Shown here one piece after another: positions 46,602 to 58,232 of a stretch of 62,037 nt of DNA. The position numbers and the translations under genes are program-made. Below the pieces are notes generated by a model. It did not search any database. It was given only the letters and a program-made list of their open reading frames with translations, and was not told where the DNA came from. Position 1 is the first letter of the stretch. Every line of letters starts with the position of its first letter. The DNA is from Sphaeroforma sirkka (taxonomy: Eukaryota; Opisthokonta; Ichthyosporea; Ichthyophonida): positions 12,501-74,537 of the forward strand of contig LUCW03000450.1 of NCBI GenBank assembly GCA_001586965.3, given 5' to 3'.

Positions 46602-48123
46602 TTTCTATTAAATTTCATCTTTCAAACACATAACGTCTCGACATCGATCTCCGAGGAACTCGTGGGTTCCCTCGTGACTGTTTCATTTCCTACACTAACA
46701 TCAGTAGTGTGGATAGTCTATCTACTCTAACACTACCAGCTGTCTTACTCTTCATCCCACAATAACATATGGTTGAGTGCCTCATTAGTCGAAGCCACTT
46801 CTTGTTCTACTCCTCGCCTGCTCTTGCTCCAGCCTAATGACCGCCTATTCGCAGGACCCTGTTGGGAACTTCCTTCATCGCTCCTCTTTTACTCTTCTTA
46901 CCCGTGATGTCCTTGTCATGTGCTGTTGCGGTTGTTGGAATATGCTTCTCGATCTAAGAACGATTGCTCGTTATTGCACTCCTAAACTAAGCTGCCGTCA
47001 ACCACACCTTCTGTGCATACTGTTGATCCTCTCCGTTGACCTGATTTATCTGGAAGTTCTAGTGATTTGAGTGTGTTCGCATATCATTTTCACAATTTAA
47101 CCTTGTATTTACTTGCATCGTTCGTGTTATGTGTGCCCCCACCCTTATATGCACCTAATAACTCACAAGTGCTTACTTGTGTCTCTGTATGCGTCCTTAT
47201 ATCCCTTCCGTCGATCTAATTTATCTAATTCACCCTATATGCAATTCTGATCGTAGTTGGCTTCACCTAGATAGTTATCTCTTCTTTACTTTGTCGGTAT
47301 TTATCGTAGCCAGATCTTAAGTAAACTATTCTAAATAAATACACCGGTCTATTCGTTTATAAGTCATAATCCCAATAAATAACCCTTTAGAATCCTAACT
47401 CCTACTTAGTTGTGTATAGATGCCATTAGATGCACATGTCTTGCCATTCCATTTCCTATTACTTAAGTCATCGATCTGCTCACGTTCTTAGGACCCGCTA
47501 TGTAGTCTTTTGACGTGTTGTCTAATATCTATTTATCGTTGTGTCTTTTACCTTTCCCATTCTTAAAACTTTTGTAAAATAATCTAGTATGCCGCTGATT
47601 CTTTGCGTCATAGTACTAACCGAGTCGGTACTAACCATGTACATCTCCCATCTCTACTACTGTGGATCCTAAAGAACTTTCTTTTAACAACTTCTTAAAT
47701 ACAATTTAAGCTCATTAGCTTGCAATTCGATTTGTACTTGTCTCACACTGAAAACAACCTTCCTACCTGTACTCACACATGACTACTTATCTGTGGATTC
47801 TGGCTGATTCTCTGATTTCGTCATTTGATCGTCTTGAGACCTTCCTTGTTGACCCTGGCTAATGTTCTGCTTGATTGGAATGTTCGCTCTTCGGGTTCAC
47901 TCGTATTAGTAGATTCTTTCTTCATCCTCGTCGTCCACACGTCGTTAATCCAGCGACCGGATAATCGAAATCGTTCATTTTGATGCGACATTCTCTGTTC
48001 GCATTGTCTTTCAATTGTTATACTTATAACAAAAAAAATATGTGCCAGCTACTGACTAATTCATATTCTGTAGCTTTCTCTGTAATTACTAATAAACTAA
48101 CAACTTCTATGGTAAGTTAAAAA
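46602..48123. other. Non-coding leader of element D
   Basis: 1.5 kb between the 5' LTR and gag on the minus strand. No ORF with family features on either strand. The plus strand is pyrimidine-rich (many TCTT, CTTCT). The base after the LTR on the minus strand begins TTTTTAACTTACC, without the TGG expected of a tRNA primer site. Confidence 0.5.
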
Positions 48124-48371
48124 TGTAGTAAGTATACGCGAGATAACTGTATCTCAACGTTCTCCCTCCTCAGGGAGGGGGACGTTGTTCATTTATTAGT
48201 AATTATAAACAGTAATCCTAAAATGACTGACTCTTAAATGAGTCATTAGTCATGTCCTGTAAAACCAGCAAAACCCTAAAACCCAGTTTATCAGATTATT
48301 CTGATAAACTGTAAAACTTGTAGTAAACCTAAAATAATCAAATAAATCTAAGTACTTGTATTCTGACCACA
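48124..48371 (-). repeat. Element D 5' LTR
   Basis: Matches the 3' LTR from TGTAGTAAGTATACG to AAGTACTT (48357). The outermost 14 bases (GTATTCTGACCACA) differ completely from the corresponding end of the 3' LTR. Confidence 0.9.
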
Positions 48372-48375
48372 GCCT

Positions 48376-48561
48376 TATTCACAGTCCCTTTGATGGGTCG
48401 GGGCCAAAATATCTGATTTGTAAAATGGAAAAGGTACTTGTAAATAGAACCGTTAAAAACCATTTAATACACGTGCTTTTAATAGTACGTTTATAATTTA
48501 CGTTCTGCTTAAGAGTACGTTTATTAACTTAAGAGTCTAATGTGAAGGCCCGGCTAATACA
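48376..48561 (-). repeat. Element C 3' LTR, second piece
   Basis: Continues the LTR right of element D after the GCCT target copy, ending CGGCTAATACA at 48561. It aligns with 55667-55854 of the 5' LTR. Confidence 0.93.
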
Positions 48562-48701
48562 CAGCCCCCACCTAGCTTTGAAATCCAAGAGAGGCTAGTT
48601 ACTCACTCAAGCTGATTTTGGATTTGCAAAGCGAGAAAAGAAAAACGGGTCGAAAACATTAAGTAGCATAACATGTAGTTAATGTTTCTCAGGCGGAGAA
48701 G

Positions 48702-51700
48702 TTAAGCGTTCTCGGTTACCCTGTGAGTTTTGGGCTTAGGTCCAGTAGGTCCTTGGTGGTCGACTGGACGTTCCTTACGTTTCAGTGTCTTTGGGACGTA
48801 TGAAGGATGAGCAGTAAAGCTCGGGATAAATGCTGTAGGTGGGTAAGTTTTAATTTCCGTACCTTCAGATGTTGGGAACATGCTGTCTTTATCAGCTTGT
48901 GACTTATGTAGGCGTTTACGCCATTTTCTATTAAAGGCTTTTAAATAGTCTTGATTGTCAAAAGCGTCTGAAGTTAACTCAGCGATCGTACTGTCTATAA
49001 AGCGTGTACGATAGTATGTGTAACCTCCCTTATCCGTTCTCCATATTATGTCCTTAAATTCAGAACGATCAAGAGGGGCATTAGTGTCATGTCTTCTTGC
49101 GAGTATAATCTCAGTAGTCGGAATACGACTTGTGCCTATATTAAGCGTACTAGAACCATCGGGGTTATTAACCTCGTACGTTCCGCTTTTAGTGTCTGCT
49201 ACTGAGATTACATATGGACCTATTCATTTAGATGTTAATACAGTAGCATCAGAGTTGCGCTGACGGATGTTAACTCTGTCACCAACCTGATACTCTGCTA
49301 TCTTCTTCGTAGTGTTCCATCTGTTTTGCCTTTTTAATAAGACTATATTACGTGTTTCTCGCAAGCAAGGGTATACAACGTTATGTATACGTTGTACCTT
49401 TTCTAACTATGGTAACTCATGGCGATCAGGTTCATCCTTGTTATAGGGTATCTGTAACTCCCTATATCTGCCACGAAAATAGTGAGCGGGTGTAGTTCCT
49501 GTAACCGGATCGGCACACTCGTTCATTTGTGTTTGTACTCATTTAAGATGGTACGGCCAATCATCTGCATCATCCGTTAATGCAGTGCGTAAGAAGAACT
49601 TAAGTCTTCTATGGCGTGTTTCATTTGCGCCTTGCGTTTGCGGTTTATATGGCACACCTCTTTTATGGCACATGCCTGATACGAGTACTAATGATTCCAT
49701 AATGACATCACAGAACTCGCTACCGTTATCAGAGCACATAATACCTGGCCACCCGTGGTCAGCAAAGACTTGGCAACATAATTCTGCCACGGTCTGCATA
49801 CTTTTATCCTTAAGGGGATAAAGTAAGTTGAACCGTGCCGCCACATCAAAGAAATGGCATACGTAACGGTCGCCTGAGTGCTCGGACATAGGCAGGTCAA
49901 CCAGATCAATGATGACCCTGCGCCATGGAACATCTTCGGTCACACTCTTAAGCGGTGCGAACCCATAGCGCTTGATCTGATTGAGATCACAGTCTGTGCA
50001 TGACTGATATACTTTGTCAACTAAAGTTGCCAACTTGGGATGCGCTATCCCATTTCGTTTAGCATCTTTAAGTGCTTCTACTACGTTCTGGTGCTTCAGC
50101 TTATGATTTTGCATCAGCCAAGAGAGAATGTTATCATCATTCTGCTCTTCTAGTATAAAGGTAGGGTGTTGAGAATCCACTTGCGTGTTCTCTACGTCTG
50201 TCGTGTTCACAGACTCCTCTCTTCCTTTTGTATGCGCATCTTTAGTGCGTTCATATACATGTGCTACACTTGACTTGTTTAATAGTCGTAATATGTGTGC
50301 ATGTAAATCAGGGTTCTCGTTCATGAGTCCCTTTAAAAAAAAAAGAGTGTCTTAAAGACTTCGGGCTTGGACTTTATGTTATTAAATAAAGTCCTAGCTA
50401 GAGACTGACGCTTCTTAACAGTGTAGTCAGTAGTAGATTGTATTTCTTGTGCACAAACTTCAAGTGTTGTGTTGTCTTTGAACCGGTTAACGTTCAATTT
50501 GGTAGAGAGTGGAATCTCTGATTCTTTGACCTTGTTAAGGAAGGTCGCAGAAGGGGTCCATGAGGTTGTACCTATAGGACCTATACGACATATTATAGTA
50601 TGTCTCCAGGGCGTCTTTTGGACTGCTCGGGTACCCTGATAGAGGAAGGTATCTACTTCCCTATCTAAATATATTGGCTCGCATTGTATCATGCTTATTA
50701 ATTTATTGAGCCACGGATCTACTTTCCGTAGGGGACAACACAACGTTAAGGTAGCTTTATGTATCTGAACGTAGTTTAATAATTGGGCAATTAACTGCCA
50801 CGGTGGATTAGCCCACGCGTTATGTTTGGAGAGATCCAATTGATAGGCATCTCCTAGAGGGTGATTTAACGTCCTATAATCTTTTAATTGCGCGTTATGA
50901 TGCGCGGCGAACATATCTATAGTATGTGGGCCGAATGTCTTTTGTGCTAACTCAAACCATCTTGGATTACATCCTGGTACAAACCTGGACAACATATCCG
51001 GTAAGTGGTTATGTATGCCTGGTAAATGTTTTATATCAAAGTGAAATTTTGATATTGTATCATGCCATCTGCTCAATAATTGAGAGTCCGGCTTCATCTC
51101 TTTCATGTATTGAAGAGACTTTTGATCACACATCAGCGTGAATGCTGTTCCATAGAGGTAATCTCTAAAGTGTGTCATAGCTGTTACTATAGCTAATAAT
51201 TCTTGTTTAACAGTTGGATAATTTCAACTGTGATGCATTCATAGCACGGCTAAATAATTGTATGTATCTAGGTTTATTATCTATAACCTGATACAATACT
51301 CCTCCTAGTGCTAGATCTGATGCGTCCGTTGCTATTTCAAACGGCACGCCATCAACTGGTCCTTGAACCACAGGTGCTTGTTGTACTGCGTGCTTGAGAA
51401 TCTTAAATGCCTCATCACACTCTTTAGTCCATAGCACCCCTAACTTACCTTTGTGACATCTTAAGTGTCCAAAAGGTTTTAAGTAATCTGCTAAGTGTGG
51501 AACGCCATCTGAAAAGAAGTTTACGAATCCACACATGCTATTTACATCTCTCCCGGTTGTTGGAGTTCTCCAATCTAAGAGATGTTCTAACTTTCCGGGG
51601 TCGATTTTAATACCTTCCCCTGAGATTCTATACCCTAAGAGTTGAATCTCACTCATAGCAAAATGACATATCTTCTCATTAATTTTGAAGTTCTGTTCAT

Positions 51701-52700
51701 TTAATCTTTGTAGTACTCGTCTGACTAATGTTTCGTGTTCGACTTTAGTCTTTGAGAAGATGACTATGTCATCTATGTAGACTTGCACGTTAGGCATGTC
51801 TGCAAACATTTCCTCCATTACTTGTTGGAAGAATGCTGGTAGGGAGTGTAACCCAAAAGGTGCGCCCTTAAAGCGATATTGTTTATCCTTCCATGTAAAA
51901 CTAAAGTATTTACGGTGAGGTTCATATACCTTCATTTGGTGGTATCCTTGTGATAGGTCTATAGTTGTAAATACTATAGCACCTTCCATTCTTCTTAACA
52001 ACTCGTTTATACGAGGTAGGTGAAAGCTATGAGTTGGCAATAATTTATTTATTGGACTCATATCTAAACATACTCTGACCTTCTTAAATGAACCGTCAGA
52101 GTTATGTTGATCAACGGCAAGTAATGCCAAGTTTACTGGAGTTTGTTGATAGTTTATTTCTATCACTCCAAGATACATAGTTTCTTGATGGACACTTCAG
52201 CTGAGTAAAATCTACCTTGGTTAAATCTAAACTAACATATCCGTCGTTAAAACGGAACTTAGCCCAGTCAGTGATTTTGATCTTCTTATTTACTAAGAGT
52301 AGATCAATGATCTTTTCCGCAAAGTCAGGTATTAATTCCTTGACTGTGTCGGATGGTGGTATATATGGTTTCAGACAATTATCGTCTGATTGATCCTTTA
52401 ATGGATCTACATTGTTCGGTAAACCAGTTACGGTTATACCTAATATAAGTAAATCACTCATTCCGACGATAATGTCGTACTTCTGTGACATCTTTACTAT
52501 CACAGCTTGGGTTGTAATGTGGCGATGGTCGGCTGATGAGATTTTAACATCGGTAGCCATCGTATCGCACTTGGAAGTCTTCTCATCAGCTAATATAAGG
52601 TGAGTACTTTGTGTTCTACGTTCGATATCTTTCATTAATGCAAAGCGATAGGATATACATGAAATTTCTGAACCAGGATCAACCAACGCAAGGACTTTAT
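48702..52700 (-). pseudogene. Element C pol: protease, RT, RNase H, Dam-like domain, integrase
   Basis: The protease motif is VDPGSEISCIS at about 52680. RT: LLAVDQHNSDGSF, VCLDMSPINKLLP, FTTIDLSQGYHQ, FKGAPFGLHSLPAFFQ and catalytic YIDD (about 51770-51785). RNase H: ATDASDLALGG and DQKSLQYM. Dam-like domain 50579-50935. Integrase: KLKHQN...CTDC zinc module, IIDLVDLP, CSDNGSEF and ANETRHRRLKFFLR carry D, D and E. The C-terminal module (49530-48702) has QVGDRVNIRQ and GPYVISV and ends THRVTENA before the stop at 48702. Breaks occur near 52180, 51215, 50330 and 49540; several segments are otherwise fully open. Confidence 0.9.
50579..50935 (-). other. Dam-like N6-adenine methyltransferase domain in element C pol
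   Basis: Minus-strand residues FGPHTIDMFAAHHNAQL, then GDAYQLDLSKHN, AWANPPW (NPPW at 50798-50809), LTLCCPLRKVDPW and TPWRHTIICRIG. It is fused in frame between the RNase H end (LPDMLSR) and the integrase-side linker. It is the most intact copy of the A/B/C lineage, with no stop or shift inside. Confidence 0.72.
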
Positions 52701-52785
52701 TTCCGTTGCAATATACATGGATTATTACACGCTCGTCTAAAGAGTCGTTGTATTGTCTTTGTATAGATTGAACCCGGTAGTACCT

Positions 52786-54914
52786 TCATTCCAGTTTGAT
52801 ATCTGGTTTCCGGTCACATATCTTGGCGTGATAACCGTTGGGGTTCTCACACTTATTAATAAAGTGTTTGCAAGTAGCTGAGTGCCGCCCGTTCCAATAA
52901 CCGTTCGGGGCAAGCTGATACATATCGTATCCACACTTCTCGTCGGCACACTTCTTAACTTGCTTGTATAGTGCTTCCTTCTCAGCATGTACCCTTTTAT
53001 TAAGCCGTGAGTGCTGCGCTGATTCACGCGGACGAACATTCGGACGTTCGTCAGATGTCTGTCGGGATACATACCCTTGATCTATCTGATCACGTGGTTT
53101 CTTAAGAACCACCTTCTCTCTCAAGGTTACTCGATCAGAGGGATAAGTGTCGGAAACAGTTTCATAGAACTGATTCCAGCGCAGTCGAGTCAGGTGAAAC
53201 TTCTCCTCCTGTCCTTTATCTCTCGTTTCGTTCCCATACTTGCGACGTAGCTCGAGGTAAAGGCGCTCTCGATACAGAATACATGCATTGCCGACAACTC
53301 ATACCAGCGTGACTTGTCATCCCTCTTAATATCAGGTCTGACAAGGTCCGCATCGAGTTTCAGAATATAGCTCAAGATGCTAGTATTCGCTGTTGATGGT
53401 GCCAGAATTGAACATAGTCCTGGACTGAGCATGTCCTTGCTTAATAAGGATGTCACTAGCCAACATACTTCTGGCCAGTTACGACCTTCATCTATCTCTT
53501 TGAGATGCTTCTGAAAGATCCGATAATTGATTCCTTCTGGAATAAATGTCTGAATAAACGCAGATATCCATTGCGGTGGGGCAATGTCATTTGTCTCCAG
53601 CATCACTGTAAACGCGTGTAACGAGCGAGTCAGAGTCTCGAGGTCATGATTATTGATGAATTCGGGCTTCTGGGTACTTGAGTCCCAGTTCGACTTAAGT
53701 CGACTGATCATGCCCTTATACTTCTGGTGATCGCGTTGGTCCTGCCCGCGTTGTGCCTGCAGCAACTGGTGGATTCGCTTCTGCTTGATGTTGATTATTT
53801 TCGCATAATAATCAATTTATGGGCGATCTTGCAGGACATGAGCGAGCTCCATCTTAACTGTGAGTTCGTTCACTTCTGCATTTAGCATATCTACCTCTGT
53901 AGACTGAAAGTCTTTGGCGGGTTGGTGTAATGCATTGCAGTCCTTCCGTGGGTACTCCACGTCACTCGCATGTATGCGGGAAGCTTTAGTTCCCTTTCGG
54001 TGGATATTAAAGTCCATGGTCGACGCTTCACGACGCTCGCTACTGAGACGTGATGTTGGAATGAAGATCTCAGGATCATCCGTAACGATAATCTCGCACG
54101 TCGACTTTGGCTGGGTGCGATGTGCCTTCCCCCAATTAGGTAAGGGGGGAGGTGTGTTCTTCCCAGCGGTTGGGTCTATAATACCCTCCAAAACGGGAGA
54201 CTCATGTCCCGGTGATGGTATTGGAGTAAATAGTGCCTGGTCCCGTGGAAGTAGACTTTCCCAGGGAACATTCTCCGGGCTTATTTCGGCCGGCTTAGTA
54301 CTTAGATCGTGGTACTTCTCATTAGTCTTCTCTAAGCGATGTTTTGACTGCTCTTTTACAGCTGCAATGGTGTCGTTAGAGACATATTCACGTAGGCATT
54401 TAGCTTTCTCGCCAGTTCTGTACATTCAATCTACGTGTGCGATAGATAACTTCTCTAGTGCGAGTTGTTTCTCTAGGGCAGCTAACTGATTCTTAAGTTC
54501 AGCATTTTCATCGAGCAACTTACTGATGTGGGTAGATACGCTAGCCTGTGGTTCGTCTTCCGTCGGCCCCTTATCGGGTTGGACTTCATCGTCGCCGGGG
54601 TCGTCGTAATTGACTTTCGTATTTGGCTCTTTACCCTTTGGATTAATCTCCTCGAGGTCGTCATAATTGACTTCCGTAATTGGTTCTTTACCCTTTGGAT
54701 TAATCTTCTCAGAAATAGTAGATGGAGTGGTCTTAAACCCACTCCTATTTTTGGTTCGCGGTTTCTCGAGCTTTGAACTTGAGGAGAGAGTGGGTCCTCT
54801 AGCCCTCTCCTCGGCTGACTTTTCTCTTAATGGAGTAGTCTCACCGGTATCCAGTGCATTGTCGCCTTTAGCGACAATGGGGCTGACTGCGTCTTCGGCA
54901 GATTCTCTGTCCAT
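52786..54914 (-). pseudogene. Element C gag with in-frame stops
   Basis: Starts MDRESAEDAVSPIVAKGDN at 54914. A 17-residue block, EINPKGKEP..VNYDD, is repeated twice, followed by a leucine-rich coiled coil (LLDENAELKNQLAALEKQL). One reading frame continues through a TGA at 54426-54428 and a TAA at about 53815 to about 53190, then shifts to a Cys/His-rich end (KKCADEKCGYDM, WNGRHSATCKHF, CENPNGYHAKIC) at 52786-53124. That end resembles the gag tail of A, including WNGRH. Confidence 0.8.
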
Positions 54915-55092
54915 CTTCTTTTATCCGCTTTACGCTTCTTAGATAGCGTAGAGTCCTTCTTAGTCATACTTAGCCAGAATGACTTCTGCTATTCACTTAA
55001 CGAATAGTTATTGTAAGAAAATTTTATGTGGTAGTTAATTACAACGACGCTTAAGTAGCTCAAGTAGTTAATACTTTGCTAACTTTAAAATG

Positions 55093-55854
55093 TGTAAACA
55101 TCGGTCTCTTAAGGCGGTATAAACATCTTAGAGCTACTAAACGTAATAAAATCTTAAAGTCTTTTAATAAGTTTTTTAAGTATACGAATTTTAGTCTGGT
55201 AATAAAGTTAGGTATGCCTCATAGAAATCAGCAATACTCTGGAGGATTGTAAGGCTGAGACATTGCCTATATATCACCCTCCCAGTACTGATTTCGCCGA
55301 AGGGATTTATTTATGTTTTCGTTATCGCTATCGTCGAAACTAGTATTACTTGTTTCGTCGCACGAATTACTAAAACTAGTAAAATCCTATCTTTAGAAAA
55401 AAAAAGAAAAAAAAAAGAAAAAAAATACTCTTGATGTCCTTAGTTATTGTCTTAACCAATAACTGGCCACTTATCAAGAATTACCGACTTGCCATCATCA
55501 GACTGGCACATCTGGTTGGCTGAGCGGAGGTCAAACTAGGTAACCATTAAGGGTCTCTAGAAAGCCATGTTCGGTTGAGCCATCTCGCTACCGAAGTATT
55601 CAGATGTATATTTTGGAGTGCTTATCTAGGTCTCTTAATAGACCTACTCCAAATATACTCTTTGGCCTTGTTCACAGTCCATTTAATGGGTCGGGGCCAA
55701 AATATCTGATTTGTAAAATGGAAAAGGTACTTGTAAATAGAACCGTTAAAAACCATTTAATACACGTGCTTTTAATAGTACGTTTATAATTTACGTGCTG
55801 CTTAAGAGTACGTTTATTAACATAAGAGTCTAATGTGGAGGCCCGGCTATTACA
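55093..55854 (-). repeat. Element C 5' LTR
   Basis: Intact 762-bp LTR, TGTAAACATCGG to CGGCTATTACA. The same hairpin as in the 3' LTR lies at 55612-55653. Followed by the target GAAG and element B gag. Confidence 0.95.
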
Positions 55855-57009
55855 GAAGCGTTCGGTAAATGAGGATCGATGTTATGAGGGTGGTAAGCCT
55901 CATCGATCTCCATACAATCATAGCCTCCGACAGAGTTAGGTTTGTCGAGAGGGTGGTCGATTGTAGCTTCCGAGATATAGAGATTAAATTTTAAGGTTGT
56001 AACCGCTTCACCAGCGGTAACTGGCTCAGTGGTAATCCTGTTGGCTGGTAAACCAGTAAGTATTTTTTTTTTTCGGTATAGGAAGAATATCGGCCACATG
56101 GGATATGATCGACGGGTCAGAAACTGTGGCAGCGGCTAGCTTCTGTAAACGCTTATCTTTGCGGTTCAAATGGCGTCAAGATTGAGAAGATCCAACTACT
56201 CGTTGTTGAATTATGGCGTCCCCAACATTTGCGGCTTCCGCCCCAACACACAGTGGCGAGGCATTCAGTGGTGAGGCATTCAATGAAATTTCACGAAATG
56301 GAACACCACCATCTTTGCTAATAGGTGGATTGGGCTGACTTTTGATAGTAATAAATCGTCGATCTCGAGACGATTCCCCCACTTGCTCAGGAGATATAGT
56401 CTCTCCAATATCTGACTTTTCGCGGTCAGATGGCGAGCTGATGCCCTGGGCTGCACTACTAGGAGACACACGGACACTGGCGAGCCTTTCCGCGGCAGTT
56501 GAGACCTTCTCTTCCAAAGCTTTAGGGTTCGATGAGTCATCCTCAGAGTTTTCATCAGAACCAAGCTCAGAAACGGCGTCCTCTACAGCTTCAACGGCAG
56601 GCTCAGTACCAGACGGACCAGTGCCCCCAGTAACATCAGGAACCTCAACAGGCTTAGTAGGCTTAGAACTGGCGGCTCACTTGCCTTTAGAATTTTCTTT
56701 AGCCATAGTAATAGCTCAAGAACAGGAAAATTAATAAGGTCTAGATATAGTAACTAGCGTGTAGCTAACCTTAGGGTAGTATTAGCTACTATGAGGTAGT
56801 ATACAATACTTACAGTCCTGTTACTGGATAGTAAGCAATTGTTAGAGAGTCTAGAAGCAGTACACTGCGGCAACTACTAGGTAACTGAAAAATATGTAAA
56901 CTTCGATGGACATTTCTATGTTTTAAACTGTTATATAAATTAAGATACAATTTAAGTCAGTTAGGATTTAGCAGCGGTAGCTTATGTAAGAATGATCGGG
57001 ACTGCCTCC
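55855..57009 (-). mobile_element. Element B, right part: gag N-terminus and partial 5' LTR
   Basis: The minus-strand gag starts at 56704-56706 (MAKENSKGK), carries a TGA at the ninth-tenth codon where A has Gly, then EDDSSNPKALEEK and AERLASVRVSP as in A. It breaks at the A-run near 56070 and ends where element C is inserted. 56895-57009 is the last 115 bp of an A-type LTR, cut off at GGGACTGCCTC. An A-box-like TGGCTCAGTGG (56022-56032) is present on the plus strand, but the B box of element A is absent. Confidence 0.9.
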
Positions 57010-58140
57010 TAAATTCAATGTAAACAGATAACAAAAAACATCTCGTGGGATTGGTTGGCATCGAAGGTACAGCAGCTTGCACCATGAATGGAATAGTATC
57101 TCGATATGCTTCTAGAAGATGTATTGTATGGGGGTAAAAGATGTTAATACGTGCACGCGTTCAAATCACATTGCACAGACGTACACACATTGTCAAGTTC
57201 GTATGTGCATGCGAGCAATGTCGGGTAAACGCAAGACATGATTTGAGCTATTCTACGAGCCAGGGTACAACGGCAGCTTGAAGCAATACAATGATACTAT
57301 GGCATACATAGATAAAAGTATAGGGATAATATTATTTATTTCAAAAGAGATATGTTACAAGTGTAGTTGACAAGGGGGCTCAGTAGAGCATCCATGCTAC
57401 AGGCAAATCGTAGAGTCGGGATAATGTTTGGAGCGTGGGTAGATAGTTTCCTCAAACTGCCATTTCCACGTAAGTTTTGCATGTCGTTTCACCTGGGTAA
57501 CAGCGTGACTAGGACCACGAAGGCGGACAAAACTTTTAGAGTTTTATCCGGCATCGGGCGGCCCATCACTTTCGTCAAGGTGTGTGGGTACTAGCGGCTG
57601 CAGTAGGTGTTGAGAAGCTGGAGTGGTCGGACGTTTTTTTGGGGCTCGGGTTTGCGGGTTTGTTCATTTTTGAGCAGTAGCTGGGAGGCTCACTGCTGCT
57701 ATTGGGTGTCTTCGGCCGCGGTCTTTTTGCTGGCGGGGTAGGCGGAGCGGGCTTGTGGAGCCGATTCAGATGGTGTGGGGTGTGCCTTCAGTTAGAGGTG
57801 CACAGGTTTGGGATTTTAGGTCCCGGAGTTCGGATTCGAGGTTGTTCACCTTAACACTTAAGTTTAGTGAGCATTTGATGCATGTTTGATTTCCATTGGT
57901 CGTCAGTTAGAGGCTTCTTGGAAATGGGCCCATCATTGTTCGGGTTTGATAGAGCCGGTCCTGACATTTGGTTGAGATTGGCCTGTAGAGTATTGAGTTG
58001 GGCAGAGGGGTCTGTTATAGGCTTTTGTAAGTCCAATTTCCATTGGTCATTGGGCAAGGAGTCCTTGGTGACGAACTACTTAGTTGGAGGTTTGGCCTGG
58101 CCCAACATTTGTGGCTGTGGGTCCCAACTGGATTTAAAAA
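57010..58140 (-). pseudogene. Unrecognised coding relic, proline-rich with coiled coil
   Basis: On the minus strand a 58140-57600 stretch reads like decayed coding sequence: MLGQAKPPTK, stop, KDSLPNDQWKLDLQKPI, a second similar unit PLTDDQWKSNMHQML, then a leucine-rich VNNLESELRDLKSQ in another frame and a Pro/Lys-rich tail (PAKRPRPKTPN). Stops and frame changes break it. It could be a retroelement ORF1 or a host gene remnant; no family is recognised. The sequence from 57010 to 57600 shows nothing definite. Confidence 0.3.
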
Positions 58141-58232
58141 AAAAAAACAAAAAAAATCTACATTTCAGGTCTAGTATGTGACTTATTGGTGGCGTCTGTG
58201 GGTTTTGAAATTGGGTAGTCAGTTTTAGATGG

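Larger units (their letters stand above)
40418..48371 (-). mobile_element. Element D: second gypsy-like lineage, inserted in the element C 3' LTR
   Basis: LTRs are 40418-40667 (3') and 48124-48371 (5'); the target GCCT is duplicated at 40414-40417 and 48372-48375. Coding is on the minus strand: gag-like ORFs 46523-44281, pol 44277-40544. A 1.5 kb non-coding leader (46602-48123) lies inside the 5' LTR. Protease, RT and integrase are only distantly similar to those of A and C, but the Dam-like domain is shared. About five substitutions separate the alignable parts of the two LTRs. Confidence 0.95.
39851..55854 (-). mobile_element. Element C: gypsy-like LTR retrotransposon inserted in element B, split by element D
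   Basis: The 5' LTR is 55093-55854; the 3' LTR is 39851-40417 plus 48376-48561, split by element D. The 4-bp target GAAG is duplicated at 39847-39850 and 55855-55858. Coding is on the minus strand: gag 54914-52786, pol 52700-48702. A purine tract (AGGTGGGGGCTG on the minus strand, just above 48561) abuts the 3' LTR. The LTRs differ by many transitions and a few transversions, so the element is older than A. Its proteins follow the same plan as A but are clearly diverged. Confidence 0.95.

Noticed and set aside
49048..49263. Plus-strand ORF opposite the element C integrase C-terminus
   Set aside because: The minus strand here encodes QVGDRVNIRQ and GPYVISV, matching element A.
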